The notes beneath the pieces were generated by a model. It saw only the letters and a list, made by a program, of their open reading frames with translations. It was not told the origin of the DNA and searched no databases. A DNA stretch of 64,000 nucleotides from Flammeovirga sp. OC4 (lineage in GTDB: Bacteria; Bacteroidota; Bacteroidia; Cytophagales; Flammeovirgaceae). Below are positions 27,341 to 37,428 of the stretch, piece after piece. The stretch is taken from contig NZ_JTAM01000025.1 in assembly GCF_000812565.1 (NCBI RefSeq), forward strand, positions 1 to 64,000. The letters are read 5' to 3'. The position numbers were made by a program, and so were the translations under genes. The first letter of the stretch is position 1. Each line of letters starts with the position of its first letter.

Positions 27341-28948
27341 TTAGAAGAATCTGTTACAGAATGTATCTGGGATTTCGTAACTATCATCTACCATATAAGT
27401 ACTAGTTAATGTCAACTCGTGTTCGTAAGCACGGTTGTTATAGTATACTCTGAATTTATATGGACGGTTAAGCTCTACACCATAGATTGTAATACTACCT
27501 TTGTAAACATATCCTACATATCTCCAATAACCATAATTTGGATCATACATGTATAAGTATGTTGAAGGTTCTACAATATTATCACCACAGTAACCTGTGT
27601 AGTCAATTGTTACATTTTCTAATTTTGGAATTTGACTGATGAATTGACTTGCAGGAATAGAAACTTCTGCACCGCTACATAAGTTAAATGGTTCCGAAGT
27701 ATATAATAATTCACCTTTTCTGTAACGGCTAACACCAGAATAAACAACAACTTGAACATTTACGTTACTTGGAGCATTGTAATAGTTAAATGTTTTACCA
27801 TCGTACCATGTTGTAGTTTTACCTGACCAGCTTGTGATTGGTTGGTTTGTACCCGCATAAACAATATCTGAATAAAGTCTATAACCATCTGCTGCAGTAA
27901 CACCTGGAAGGTTTACAGTAACAGTTGAACTTCCTGTTCTACAACGAGTACCATAGAAGTCCAAGTTGTACCAAGAAAGGTGAGTAGTTTCATAATTTAC
28001 TTCCAAACCATTTTCTCCTTGTGAAACTGTACCTTCTGTATGATATTCCCATGTACCATCATCATTACTATATGACCATACCGGAATTTTATCCCCTACT
28101 TTAAGACCTTCTCCTGTAATTGGATTTACATAATCAGAATTGACCTGCATTGTAATTTCAACTGGAGCAGAAAATTCTTTTACTTCTTTGTTTCCAACAT
28201 ACATATCGATAGAAGCAAAACCTGCTGTAATAAAAGAGATATCATCTTGAGTTTCTCCATTTTCATCCACCACTTCAGTTGGAGCAAAACCACCTGGGAA
28301 TGACTCAATCGCATCTGAAGTACGGCTATCAAAATTAGCTACTTGAACCTCAAGTTGTCCTCCTGTTAATGTGTTTCCATCGGCATCCATGAAAGTAGTT
28401 TCTGCTGGAATTGTAACATTAGTACAAGAAGGCTCAGTTGTTGGCGTTTCTACTGTAAAAGATGAAGTTAATTTACCTTGGCTTAAAGAAGTTTTCTCAC
28501 TAACAGTTTGTACACCTTCTGGAGGGTTACTCATATTTACCAAGAATGAAGAAAGGTCTACAAGTGAATCTTCAGGATCAATTGTAACTGGAATTGTTGT
28601 TGTCAAATAGTCCTCACCACTTACTTTTACTACAAACTCTGCAGGCTCTGTTAGGTTCTGATCCTTTAATGCAATAGACACTACACCATCTTGTGCTGCG
28701 AACTTTTTATCACCAGCATTGTTTACTACTTTACTAGCGTCTTTTCCAAGGATTTCAATATTCAAAACTTGATTACCCTCTAACCTTGTTTGGTCCTGTG
28801 GGTCAAAAAGTTGAATATTAGCCTCATGATTAAATACTGAAGTATTTACAGCAATTGCAAAACCCTCTAGTGGGTCTTTACATTGTGTCAATACACCTAA
28901 AATCATAAGAGCGAAAGCTGAAAATAGATATGTGTATTTATTTTTCAT
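27341..28948 (-). CDS. Surface lipoprotein of unknown function with beta-sandwich regions
   Basis: The protein has a lipoprotein signal with lipobox VLTQC (Cys23), then 510 residues of beta-rich, Thr/Val/Asn-rich sequence. The first third contains an Ig-like stretch (FVVKVSGEDYLTTTIPVTI). The middle contains GFASIDMYVG and IPVWSYSNDDGTWEYHTEG, and the C-terminal third has repeated Tyr-rich sheets (TSTWYDGKTFNYYNAP-like). No catalytic motif is visible. The gene begins 30 bp after a beta-barrel protein gene, so the pair is probably one envelope unit. Similar large lipoproteins in Bacteroidota are often surface-exposed; the role here is unknown. Confidence 0.65.
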   Translation of the reverse strand: MKNKYTYLFSAFALMILGVLTQCKDPLEGFAIAVNTSVFNHEANIQLFDPQDQTRLEGNQVLNIEILGKDASKVVNNAGDKKFAAQDGVVSIALKDQNLTEPAEFVVKVSGEDYLTTTIPVTIDPEDSLVDLSSFLVNMSNPPEGVQTVSEKTSLSQGKLTSSFTVETPTTEPSCTNVTIPAETTFMDADGNTLTGGQLEVQVANFDSRTSDAIESFPGGFAPTEVVDENGETQDDISFITAGFASIDMYVGNKEVKEFSAPVEITMQVNSDYVNPITGEGLKVGDKIPVWSYSNDDGTWEYHTEGTVSQGENGLEVNYETTHLSWYNLDFYGTRCRTGSSTVTVNLPGVTAADGYRLYSDIVYAGTNQPITSWSGKTTTWYDGKTFNYYNAPSNVNVQVVVYSGVSRYRKGELLYTSEPFNLCSGAEVSIPASQFISQIPKLENVTIDYTGYCGDNIVEPSTYLYMYDPNYGYWRYVGYVYKGSITIYGVELNRPYKFRVYYNNRAYEHELTLTSTYMVDDSYEIPDTFCNRFF

Positions 28949-28978
28949 TTTAAGAGTAATCTTTTTAAGGATAAAAAA

Positions 28979-29662
28979 TTAATTAATACGTACGGCTAAA
29001 CGTAACGTTAAACGTGGGTACCAGCTATAGCCCGATAAATTTGTTTCTAATGTTTCTTGCTGAGTTCTCATCTCTTCTAAAAGACGAGTACCTGTAATTG
29101 TTGTTTTTGGACTTCCTGCATAGTATGCACCAATATCAAAACCAAAACCAACACGTCTTTTTGGAACTGCACGACCCACTCCAATACCAAAGTAAGGAGC
29201 AACTTGTGACCATTCAGACTTAATTTCAAGAGTTCCAATATCAGCTGGTGCAAGTGTTACTTCGCCAAAAGTAACGTTATCAGCGTATTCACCAACTGCT
29301 TGAACATTGTTCCCTACTAAATAAGCTAAACCACCTACAATTTTGAAACTGCTTGATTTAAATGGCATGTATTCCACTAGTAACTCAACATTTGTAAAAT
29401 CAACGTTGATATTAGTGTTCATTGACTCGCCACTAAATGTAAGAGTTTGAGTAAAATCATCTAGCTTGAAATAGTTGAAGCCCAACTTTATATTAAAGTT
29501 AGGGTGTACATTTTTAGAGACATCAAGACCACCGCCTTGTGATCCCGCAGAAAGACCAATAGCGATTTTAGATAAGTGACCATCATCTTCTTGGGCATAA
29601 GTTGTAGATATGCCTATGAAGGTAAAGACCATAAATAAGAGAGAATATCGAAGTGTATTCAT
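28979..29662 (-). CDS. Outer-membrane beta-barrel protein
   Basis: The 227-residue product has a signal peptide (about 1-23, ending TYAQ) and then alternating amphipathic strands typical of an 8-10-strand barrel. Examples are KIAIGLSAGSQGGGLDVSK, FNIKLGFNYFKLDDF and WYPRLTLRLAVRIN, the last forming the C-terminal strand. Glycines and aromatic residues mark the strand ends (VAPYFGIGVGRAVP). It belongs to the broad OmpA-like/porin-fold barrels of Bacteroidota. It is the first gene of a two-gene transcript with the surface lipoprotein and may anchor or export it; that partnership is inferred from order only. Confidence 0.75.
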   Translation of the reverse strand: MNTLRYSLLFMVFTFIGISTTYAQEDDGHLSKIAIGLSAGSQGGGLDVSKNVHPNFNIKLGFNYFKLDDFTQTLTFSGESMNTNINVDFTNVELLVEYMPFKSSSFKIVGGLAYLVGNNVQAVGEYADNVTFGEVTLAPADIGTLEIKSEWSQVAPYFGIGVGRAVPKRRVGFGFDIGAYYAGSPKTTITGTRLLEEMRTQQETLETNLSGYSWYPRLTLRLAVRIN

Positions 29663-30079
29663 AAAACAGAGTTTAATTAGTTTGGAAATAAGAGTCTTTT
29701 TTTTCCAGATAAAGTAACAATTTTTAACCTATTCGAAATGTAAGAAATTTTTATGCCAATTCAATTGTTTAAACAGGAATTATATTCAATTTATATGATA
29801 ATACCCATTTTTAGGTATATATATCTTCACAAATAGCATATAATATTGAATTTTATTGAGTTAAGTTAATTTTCATTCTGTTAGTCATTTGCTACTTTAA
29901 ATTCACTCTGAGTATGCCTTTATCTAGAATTCTATTTGCATATTCACTTATTTTAACGCTGGATGTTTAATTTTAGTTATATAACGTAAGACTTATAATT
30001 ATTCCAATACTACAGATATATCATCGAATCATCCTATTTCAAGATTTCACTTATTGCTCATAATATAAATTGGGGAGTT
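29663..30079. other. Intergenic region, nothing recognised
   Basis: About 417 bp of very AT-rich sequence between the beta-barrel gene and the PH-domain gene, both leftward. It must carry the beta-barrel promoter. I see no gene, strong hairpin or repeat. Confidence 0.5.
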
Positions 30080-30496
30080 TTATTTCACCATAATTTTAGG
30101 ATCTACATCAATTTCAGCATTTATATCAAGTAAATTTTCAATAAATCCATATTTGTCTTCTGGCGATATTAATACATTGCTGTATTTCGTATATCTAATA
30201 TCAAGTCGGTCAAAAGACAAAGCTGGCGAACTTAACAATGAGTTGGTCATTCTGATTTTAGTAATCTCACTTATAGGTATACGAATATTGACTAAAAACC
30301 CACTTTTAATTATCAGCACTTCGTTTTGGATGATATAATACGTATTAGAAAATAAGTGTATGACAAAGGCTACAACAGGAGCAAATAAAATAGCACCTAA
30401 CCACTGTTCGTTTACCAGAAAAAGAAGGAATGGGATGATCACTGACAGATTTGTGAAAGCAGCCAATGGATAGTTAATTTTAGATTTGTATTTCAT
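30080..30496 (-). CDS. Membrane protein with bacterial PH domain
   Basis: The 138-residue product has two hydrophobic helices near the N terminus (about 12-30 and 33-50). A bacterial pleckstrin-homology-like (bPH/DUF304) domain follows, with YYIIQNEVLIIKSGF, IPISEITKIRMTN and LDIRYTKYSNVLISPEDK. This layout, a helical hairpin plus one PH-like domain, is widespread in Gram-negative and Gram-positive bacteria and its function is not defined. The gene stands alone with intergenic space of over 300 bp on both sides. Confidence 0.8.
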   Translation of the reverse strand: MKYKSKINYPLAAFTNLSVIIPFLLFLVNEQWLGAILFAPVVAFVIHLFSNTYYIIQNEVLIIKSGFLVNIRIPISEITKIRMTNSLLSSPALSFDRLDIRYTKYSNVLISPEDKYGFIENLLDINAEIDVDPKIMVK

Positions 30497-30836
30497 AATA
30501 AGTAATGTAGTTTTCTAACTCAATTAGCTAATATCAATTCATTTTTCAAAATATTTCATTAAAAACTAAATCTATCATTTAAAGAAAGAAAATCACATAA
30601 AGAAAATTAAAATTATCAATAATGCATTTAAAATGAGAATAAATGCTTCAACAGTCATTTTTTTAAGTGAAAATCAATTGTTTTTTCTGTCTTTAAAAAT
30701 AATACGACATTAACTCAATTTCATTACGTCATTTTTACGAGTTGAAGAATTAAGATGAAAGAGAAATAGGCTATAAATATATTATTAGGGTATAATTGTA
30801 AAGGTGAAATGAATAACATAATTATACTTTTTAGAC
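30497..30836. other. Divergent promoter region of the PH-domain gene and the beta-glucoside operon
   Basis: About 340 bp of AT-rich DNA. TATAATTG at about 30791-30798, some 40 bp before the GH3 ATG, is a one-mismatch fit to TAnnTTTG. No operator repeat was recognised. Confidence 0.4.
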
Positions 30837-33143
30837 ATGCACAAACTCAAAATTACAGCAATCTTTCTTTTTATCCTTATTGGTATAGGGCTTTACTCAG
30901 TAAAGGGGGACAGTAGCAATCCTGAAAATGAAAAAATAGAAAAGTTACTACGTCAAATGACCCTGGAGGAAAAAGTGGGACAAATGACTCAAGTTACTTT
31001 AGAAGTAGTGTCGAAGGGTGAAGGGCCTTTTCGTATGGACAAGCCTTGGGCATTAGATCATGATAAATTAAAAGATGTATTAATCAATTATCATGTAGGA
31101 TCAATTTTAAATACCGCTGGAGAAGTGAGAACTCCTAAGGAATGGTATGAGGTCATCAAAACAATACAAGATGTTGCTATAAATGATACACGTTTAAAAA
31201 TCCCTGTACTCTATGGTATAGATGCTATTCATGGTATGTACAGTGCAGAAGCTACAATGTTTCCTCAAGAAATAAGCATGGCTGCAACATGGAACCCAGA
31301 ACTTGTCAAAAAATCATCAGAAATAATTGCCTACGAAACCAGAGCATGTGGAATTCCTTGGACTTTCAACCCTACCTTAGATTTAGGAATAGACCCAAGG
31401 TGGCCTAGAATGTGGGAAGCTTATGGCGAAGACCCTTATTTACAATCTATTATGGGAACAGAATCAGTCAAAGGTTATGAAGGTGGCGCAATCGATAACC
31501 CTAATCATGTTGCTTCATGTCTGAAACATTATATTGGTTATGGAGCACCAAGAAGTGGTAAAGATAGAACACCTGCATGGATTCCCGAAACATTCTTAAG
31601 AGAATACTTCCTCCCTCCTTTTGAAGCTGCAGTTCAAGCGGGTGCAAAAAGTGTAATGGTCAATTCAGGTGAAGTAAATGGTGTGCCTGTACATGCAAGT
31701 AAAAAACTTTTAACAGATATCTTGAGAGGAGAATTAGGGTTTGAAGGTGTAATTGTAACGGACTGGTTTGATATTAATAATTTAGTAGAAAGACATCATA
31801 TTGCTGCAAATAAGAAAGAAGCAGTCAAGAAAGCCATTCTTGCCGGTATTGATATGTCAATGGTACCTTATGATGTTGAATTCAGCAAGCATTTAGTGGA
31901 GCTAGTCAAAGAAGGACAAATTTCAGAAGAACGTATTGATGCATCTGTTAGACGAATTTTAAAACTGAAATTCGAACTCAACTTATTTGAAAACCCATAT
32001 ACTGATTATAAAAATTACCCTGAATATGGTGGAGAGAAGCATCATCAAATTGCTCGTCAATCTGCTCATGAGGTGATTACTTTATTAAAAAATGAAGATA
32101 ATATTTTGCCTTTAAAAGAAGATGCTAAAATATTAGTAACTGGCCCCAATGCAAATTCAATGCGAGCGTTAAATGGTGGTTGGACCTACACTTGGCAAGG
32201 TGAGAAAACAAATAAGTTTGCAGCGGATCACAATACGATTGTAGAAGCATTAAAAGCTCAATCTACAAACATCTTTTTTGAAGAAGGCGTGAGATATCCA
32301 GAAGGAAATAATGATTATAAAGTGGATGAAGTTGTAAATATTGATAAGGCTGTAAAGTTGGCTAAAAATGTGGATTACATATTATTGTGTTTAGGTGAAA
32401 ATTCTTACACTGAGAAACCTGGTGATTTAGATGATTTAACCTTATCAGCGAATCAATTAAAACTTGCTGAAGCAATGATTAGTACTAAAAAGCCCGTTAT
32501 CTTAGTGCTAAATGAAGGTCGTCCAAGAGTAATCTCATCAATAGAAGACCAACTAAAGGCTGTTATTCAATTGTATCTTCCTGGTAATGAAGGAGGAAAT
32601 GCTTTAGCGGATATTCTTTATGGAAAAGTCAATCCATCGGGTAAATTACCTTACACTTACCCTCGTTTTGTAAATGACCTCCTTCCCTATTATCATAAAT
32701 TTTCATCCTCTACCGCTCATAATGACGGAAACATCAATAATAACCATGAGGTCAAAGCACAATATGAATTTGGTTTTGGTTTAAGTTACACAACTTTCAA
32801 ATATGAAGACTTAAAGCTTTCAAAATCGGAAATATCTACTGATGACGAACTTGAAGTAAGTATTAAGGTCACAAATACGGGTCAACGTGAAGGAAAAGAA
32901 GTCGTTCAACTATACACGACCGATGTAGTAGCTTCAATTTCTCCTTCGGTAAAAAGATTAAGAAGGTTTGAGAAGATAAATTTGAAGGCTGGAGAATCTA
33001 AAATGGTATCGTTTAAACTCAATAAAAATGATCTATCATTTATTGGAGAAGACAACCAATCTGTTGTAGAAGCTGGTGAATTTATCATAACATGTGGCTC
33101 ACTTCAGAAAAAATTCCATCTCTTAGATTCAAAAAACCTATAA
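30837..33143 (+). CDS. Exported GH3 family beta-glucosidase
   Basis: This GH3 enzyme should release glucose from the non-reducing end of beta-glucosides. An N-terminal hydrophobic stretch (residues 6-22) acts as signal peptide. The (beta/alpha)8 domain follows, with MTLEEKVGQM, IDAIHGM and FNPTLDLG. The catalytic nucleophile is Asp309 in VIVTDWFDI. The second alpha/beta domain runs from about 400 to 620 (ILVTGPNANS, LCLGENSYTEKPGDLDDL), and a fibronectin-III-like domain closes the protein (LSKSEISTDDELEVSIKVTN). It is the first gene of a three-gene operon with a GPH transporter and a cellobiose phosphorylase, spaced 14 bp apart. The pathway context points to cello-oligosaccharides or a similar beta-glucan product. 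Confidence 0.92.
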   Translation: MHKLKITAIFLFILIGIGLYSVKGDSSNPENEKIEKLLRQMTLEEKVGQMTQVTLEVVSKGEGPFRMDKPWALDHDKLKDVLINYHVGSILNTAGEVRTPKEWYEVIKTIQDVAINDTRLKIPVLYGIDAIHGMYSAEATMFPQEISMAATWNPELVKKSSEIIAYETRACGIPWTFNPTLDLGIDPRWPRMWEAYGEDPYLQSIMGTESVKGYEGGAIDNPNHVASCLKHYIGYGAPRSGKDRTPAWIPETFLREYFLPPFEAAVQAGAKSVMVNSGEVNGVPVHASKKLLTDILRGELGFEGVIVTDWFDINNLVERHHIAANKKEAVKKAILAGIDMSMVPYDVEFSKHLVELVKEGQISEERIDASVRRILKLKFELNLFENPYTDYKNYPEYGGEKHHQIARQSAHEVITLLKNEDNILPLKEDAKILVTGPNANSMRALNGGWTYTWQGEKTNKFAADHNTIVEALKAQSTNIFFEEGVRYPEGNNDYKVDEVVNIDKAVKLAKNVDYILLCLGENSYTEKPGDLDDLTLSANQLKLAEAMISTKKPVILVLNEGRPRVISSIEDQLKAVIQLYLPGNEGGNALADILYGKVNPSGKLPYTYPRFVNDLLPYYHKFSSSTAHNDGNINNNHEVKAQYEFGFGLSYTTFKYEDLKLSKSEISTDDELEVSIKVTNTGQREGKEVVQLYTTDVVASISPSVKRLRRFEKINLKAGESKMVSFKLNKNDLSFIGEDNQSVVEAGEFIITCGSLQKKFHLLDSKNL

Positions 33144-33157
33144 ACTAACAAAAACCA

Positions 33158-34810
33158 ATGAATACACATGTGAATTCAACCAATCAACCTTTGTCAATAA
33201 AGGAAAAAATTGGTTATGCTTTAGGTGATGGCGCTGCCAATATTGCATGGAGAGGTGTCGCAACATTTTTATTAATTTTTTATACCGATGTATTTGGTAT
33301 TGCCCCAGCGGTAGTCGGAGTATTGATGCTAGTTGCTAGATCCAGTGATGGATTAAGTGATGTTTTTATGGGAATCGTTGGTGATAGAACCAAGTCTAAA
33401 TATGGTAAATTTAGACCTTGGATATTATGGACTGCGATACCGTTAGGTGCTATTCTATCATTACTATTTACCACTCCAGATTTAGGCAACGAAGGTAAAG
33501 TTGTTTATGCTTATACTACGTACATTCTTTTCACATTAATCTACACGGCCAACAATATTCCTTATGGGGCTTTAATGGCCGTGATGACAGGAAATGATAA
33601 GGAAAGAACTTCACTAGGCAGTTATAGGATGGTAGGTGCTTTTACTGGGGGAATGATTGTTCAAGGTGCTTTGCTTTATCTTGTTGCAACGTTTGGCAAT
33701 GTCAATCCAAGTATACAATTAGAACAAATAACAGCTGACAGTTATCTTGTGACCGTTTCGGCTCCAAATGATGTTCCTAATGCTAACATCAAAACCAAAA
33801 ATGGCATTGCCTCTTTTCAATGGGAAGATGCTAATTTTGAAGATCAGAGCATTACACCAAGTAAGAGTTTTTTAATGGAAGCAGACTTTGAGTACACTTT
33901 TTCGGTAACAGGCGAAGAAAATCTAACTCAGGAAAGTTTCTCGATCATTAATCAGAAAAAGGGATACAGTACAGCCATTTACGTAATGAGTGTGTTCTTG
34001 ACTTTGTTCATGTTTATTACTTTTTATACTACCAAGGAACGTATTGCTCCTCCTAAAAGACAAAAGACAGATTTAGGAACAGATTTCAAAGATTTACTAA
34101 ATAATAGACCTTGGTTTGTATTGTTATTCATTGGTTTATTATTCAATATCTATAATTCAATCAAACAAGGTATTGTGGTGATTTACTTCACACATTATCT
34201 CAATGATCAATTGTTGGCGGCTTCATATATGATAGCACTAACAATAGCGTCTATTGGTGGAGCAATGATTACGGCTTCACTAGGAAAGAAGTTTGGAAAG
34301 AAAAAGTTATTTATCTACGCTTTATTATTTTCAGCAATCGTTAACGCACTACTGTTCTTTTGTGGAACCACAGATATCGTTGCCATTTTTACACTTGGAA
34401 TTATTTCTGAATTTGCCTCTGCTATATTCCCTACTCTTTTCTTTGCTATGCTTGGCGATGTGGCGGATTATTCAGAGTATACCAACGGAAGAAGAGCTAC
34501 AGGACTTGTTTATTCCGCAGGTTCTTTTGCCACAAAATTTGGAGGAGGTATCGCAGCCGCCATCATTGGTTTTGTACTAAGTGCCTATCATTATGATGGT
34601 TTAGATCACACTACCATAGAAGGAGCAATTCCAGGTATTAAGATGTTAATGAGTTGGGTACCTGCACTCATTGGAGTGATAGCTGCGGGGTTGATGTACC
34701 TGTATCCTCTAAATGACAAATTCCTGGAAAGAATCAATATTGAGTTAAACAAAAGACGCTCGTTAGAAGAAAATAATTCTCAAACAGACGTACTAGAAGA
34801 AGTATTATAA
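33158..34810 (+). CDS. GPH-family sugar:cation symporter with large periplasmic insertion
   Basis: This is a twelve-helix carrier of the glycoside-pentoside-hexuronide family (MelB-like), probably importing cellobiose or another beta-glucoside with a cation. The opening [15 protein letters not shown] and the loop [14 protein letters not shown] are diagnostic. At 550 residues it is about 90 longer than usual. The extra sequence (about residues 186-270) lies between helices 5 and 6, where MelB has only a short loop, before the conserved TTKER end of that helix pair. The insert reads as a beta-rich soluble domain ([22 protein letters not shown]). It sits between the GH3 and GH94 genes. Confidence 0.88.
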   Translation: MNTHVNSTNQPLSIKEKIGYALGDGAANIAWRGVATFLLIFYTDVFGIAPAVVGVLMLVARSSDGLSDVFMGIVGDRTKSKYGKFRPWILWTAIPLGAILSLLFTTPDLGNEGKVVYAYTTYILFTLIYTANNIPYGALMAVMTGNDKERTSLGSYRMVGAFTGGMIVQGALLYLVATFGNVNPSIQLEQITADSYLVTVSAPNDVPNANIKTKNGIASFQWEDANFEDQSITPSKSFLMEADFEYTFSVTGEENLTQESFSIINQKKGYSTAIYVMSVFLTLFMFITFYTTKERIAPPKRQKTDLGTDFKDLLNNRPWFVLLFIGLLFNIYNSIKQGIVVIYFTHYLNDQLLAASYMIALTIASIGGAMITASLGKKFGKKKLFIYALLFSAIVNALLFFCGTTDIVAIFTLGIISEFASAIFPTLFFAMLGDVADYSEYTNGRRATGLVYSAGSFATKFGGGIAAAIIGFVLSAYHYDGLDHTTIEGAIPGIKMLMSWVPALIGVIAAGLMYLYPLNDKFLERINIELNKRRSLEENNSQTDVLEEVL

Positions 34811-34824
34811 ATTTCGACATACAA

Positions 34825-37284
34825 ATGACAGTTACAACAGCAAAAAGTAATAAGTTTGGTTATTTTGATGATACCCAAAAAGAATATGTTATTACTAACC
34901 CAGCAACACCTTTTCCTTGGATCAATTACCTTGGTAATGAAGACTTCTTTTCTTTAGTTTCCAATACCGCCGGTGGTTATTCATTTTATAAAGATGCTAA
35001 ATTTAGACGATTAAATAGATATAGATACAATAATGTACCAATGGATAATGGGGGGCGTTATTTTTATATCAAAGAAGATGAAACGATTTGGTCTCCTGGA
35101 TGGAAACCAGTTAAAACACCTCTTGACGAGTATGAATGTCGACATGGATTGAGTTATACTAAAATCAATGGAAGTAAAAATGAATTAGAGGCTGAAGTAA
35201 CATTCTTCGTTCCGTTAGGACATTGGTGTGAAATCCAAAAAATGACCTTAACAAACAAGAGTAATACTAAAAAAACTTTCAAGTTATTCTCTTATAATGA
35301 ATGGTGTTTATGGAATGCTGAGGATGACCAAAATAACCTTCAAAGAAACTTATCTACCGGAGAAGTAGAAATTGATGGGGCAACTTTATATCATAAAACA
35401 GAATATAAAGAAAGAAGAAATCACTATGCTTTTTATCATCTAAATGCTGATATAGATGGATACGATACAGACCGTGAATCATTTATTGGCTTATATAATG
35501 AATTTTCAAATCCTCAAGCAGTAGTAGATGGATCTCCTAAAAATTCAGAAGCACATGGATGGTCTCCTATCGCATCACATTATAAAGAAATAACTTTAGA
35601 GGCTGGTGAAAGTACAGATCTCATTTTTATTTTAGGGTATGTTGAGAATGAAGAAAACGACAAGTGGGAGTCGAAAGGAATTATCAATAAAACGAAAGCA
35701 AAAGATTTAATCCAAAAATTTAATACAGTTGAAAAAGTTGATTTAGCACTTAAAGCTTTATCTGAGTACTGGACTGATTTACTTTCAATTATTTCTTTGG
35801 ATCATGAAGATGACCGCCTCAATAGAATGGTCAATATTTGGAATCAATATCAATGCATGGTCACTTTCAATATGTCGAGATCTGCTTCATTCTTTGAAGT
35901 GGGAATTGGAAGAGGCATGGGCTTTAGAGATTCCAACCAAGATTTGATTGGGTTTGTGCATCAAGTTCCTGAAAGAGCAAGAGAACGAATTATTGATATT
36001 GCATCAACACAATTTCCTGATGGAGGCTGCTATCATCAATATCAGCCACTTACAAAAAGAGGAAATGACGCCATTGGTGGAGGTTTCAATGATGACCCAA
36101 TGTGGTTAATTCTTGGAACAGTAAGTTATATCAAAGAAACGGGTGATTTTTCTATTTTAGACGAAATGGTTCCGTTTGATAATGATCCTAGTTTAGCACA
36201 AACGTTATTTGACCACCTTACCATATCATTTAATCACGTTATCAATAATTTAGGACCTAATGGATTACCACTAATTGGTAGAGCTGATTGGAATGATTGC
36301 CTCAATTTAAATTGTTTTTCATCTGACCCTAATGAATCATTTCAAACTACAGAAAATAACACTGAAGGTTCCAAAGCGGAATCAGTAATGATAGCAGGTT
36401 TGTTTGTGGTTTATGGAACGGAATACATTCAGTTATGCCATGAATTAGGAAAAACAGAAGAAGCGGAAAGAGCCCTTACTTTTGTGAATGCCATGAAAGA
36501 AGCAGTGAAAACAAAAGGTTGGGATGGAGAATGGTTCTTACGTGCCTATGACTTCTACGGTAATAAAGTAGGTTCAGAGGAAAATGAAGAAGGAAAAATC
36601 TTTATTGAGTCTCAAGGGTGGTGTTCTATGGCCGAAATTGGCTTGGAAGAAGGTATGGTAGAAAAAGCACTTGATAGTGTAAAAGAAAGATTAGATACAC
36701 CGTATGGCATAGTACTAAATAACCCTGCATTTACCGAATACAAAATCGAATATGGTGAAATTTCTACTTACCCTAAAGGGTACAAAGAAAATGCGGGTAT
36801 TTTCTGCCACAATAACCCTTGGATTATCATCGGTGAAACAAAATTAGGAAGAGGTGATCAAGCATTTGATTACTTCAAGAAAATATGCCCTTCTTATTTA
36901 GAAGATATTCAACAATTACATAAAGTTGAGCCTTATGTGTATTGTCAAATGATAGCCGGAAAAGATGCATTTATTCCTGGAGAAGGGAAAAATAGCTGGC
37001 TTTCTGGAACGGCTGCATGGAACTTCTACACGTTGATGCATTATATTTTAGGTATTCAACCTGAATACAATGGTCTTTTAATCAATCCTTGTATTCCGAA
37101 AGAATGGAAAGGATATACGGTAACTCGTAAGTTTAGAGGTGGCACCTACAATATTACCATTCAAAACTTAAACAATGTCAGTAAAGGTATTACTGAAATT
37201 TTTGTGAATGGTGATAAAATAGAAGGCAGCTTAATCCCAATTCTAGGAAAAGGCACGCACGAAGTTATCGTGACAATGGGATAA
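34825..37284 (+). CDS. GH94 cellobiose phosphorylase
   Basis: This cytoplasmic enzyme splits cellobiose with phosphate into glucose-1-phosphate and glucose, saving one ATP. It matches cellobiose phosphorylases along its length, with [49 protein letters not shown] and [17 protein letters not shown] at the N terminus. The catalytic Asp pair is in [10 protein letters not shown] (about residues 488-491). The length of 819 residues is typical. There is no signal peptide, so the transporter encoded 14 bp upstream supplies its substrate. The cellobiose assignment rather than chitobiose or laminaribiose rests on motif similarity and is likely. Confidence 0.9.
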   Translation: MTVTTAKSNKFGYFDDTQKEYVITNPATPFPWINYLGNEDFFSLVSNTAGGYSFYKDAKFRRLNRYRYNNVPMDNGGRYFYIKEDETIWSPGWKPVKTPLDEYECRHGLSYTKINGSKNELEAEVTFFVPLGHWCEIQKMTLTNKSNTKKTFKLFSYNEWCLWNAEDDQNNLQRNLSTGEVEIDGATLYHKTEYKERRNHYAFYHLNADIDGYDTDRESFIGLYNEFSNPQAVVDGSPKNSEAHGWSPIASHYKEITLEAGESTDLIFILGYVENEENDKWESKGIINKTKAKDLIQKFNTVEKVDLALKALSEYWTDLLSIISLDHEDDRLNRMVNIWNQYQCMVTFNMSRSASFFEVGIGRGMGFRDSNQDLIGFVHQVPERARERIIDIASTQFPDGGCYHQYQPLTKRGNDAIGGGFNDDPMWLILGTVSYIKETGDFSILDEMVPFDNDPSLAQTLFDHLTISFNHVINNLGPNGLPLIGRADWNDCLNLNCFSSDPNESFQTTENNTEGSKAESVMIAGLFVVYGTEYIQLCHELGKTEEAERALTFVNAMKEAVKTKGWDGEWFLRAYDFYGNKVGSEENEEGKIFIESQGWCSMAEIGLEEGMVEKALDSVKERLDTPYGIVLNNPAFTEYKIEYGEISTYPKGYKENAGIFCHNNPWIIIGETKLGRGDQAFDYFKKICPSYLEDIQQLHKVEPYVYCQMIAGKDAFIPGEGKNSWLSGTAAWNFYTLMHYILGIQPEYNGLLINPCIPKEWKGYTVTRKFRGGTYNITIQNLNNVSKGITEIFVNGDKIEGSLIPILGKGTHEVIVTMG

Positions 37285-37393
37285 AACAATTCTTAAAAGA
37301 GGAAGAGGAAGGTGAAACGTATTGCTAATTACTTTGCATAAAATTTCACCTTACTCTTCTTTCATTAACTGTTTAACTGCTGCATTTTTTTCT

Positions 37394-37401
37394 TATTTTT
37401 G
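37394..37401 (+). promoter_or_regulatory. Candidate -7 box of the PLP decarboxylase gene
   Basis: TATTTTTG fits the Bacteroidota TAnnTTTG -7 form and lies 28 bp before the ATG at 37429. It overlaps an in-frame TTG at 37399 that could be misread as the start, which argues for the ATG. Confidence 0.4.
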
Positions 37402-37428
37402 CATTCCACTAAATTACTAACCATCGAA

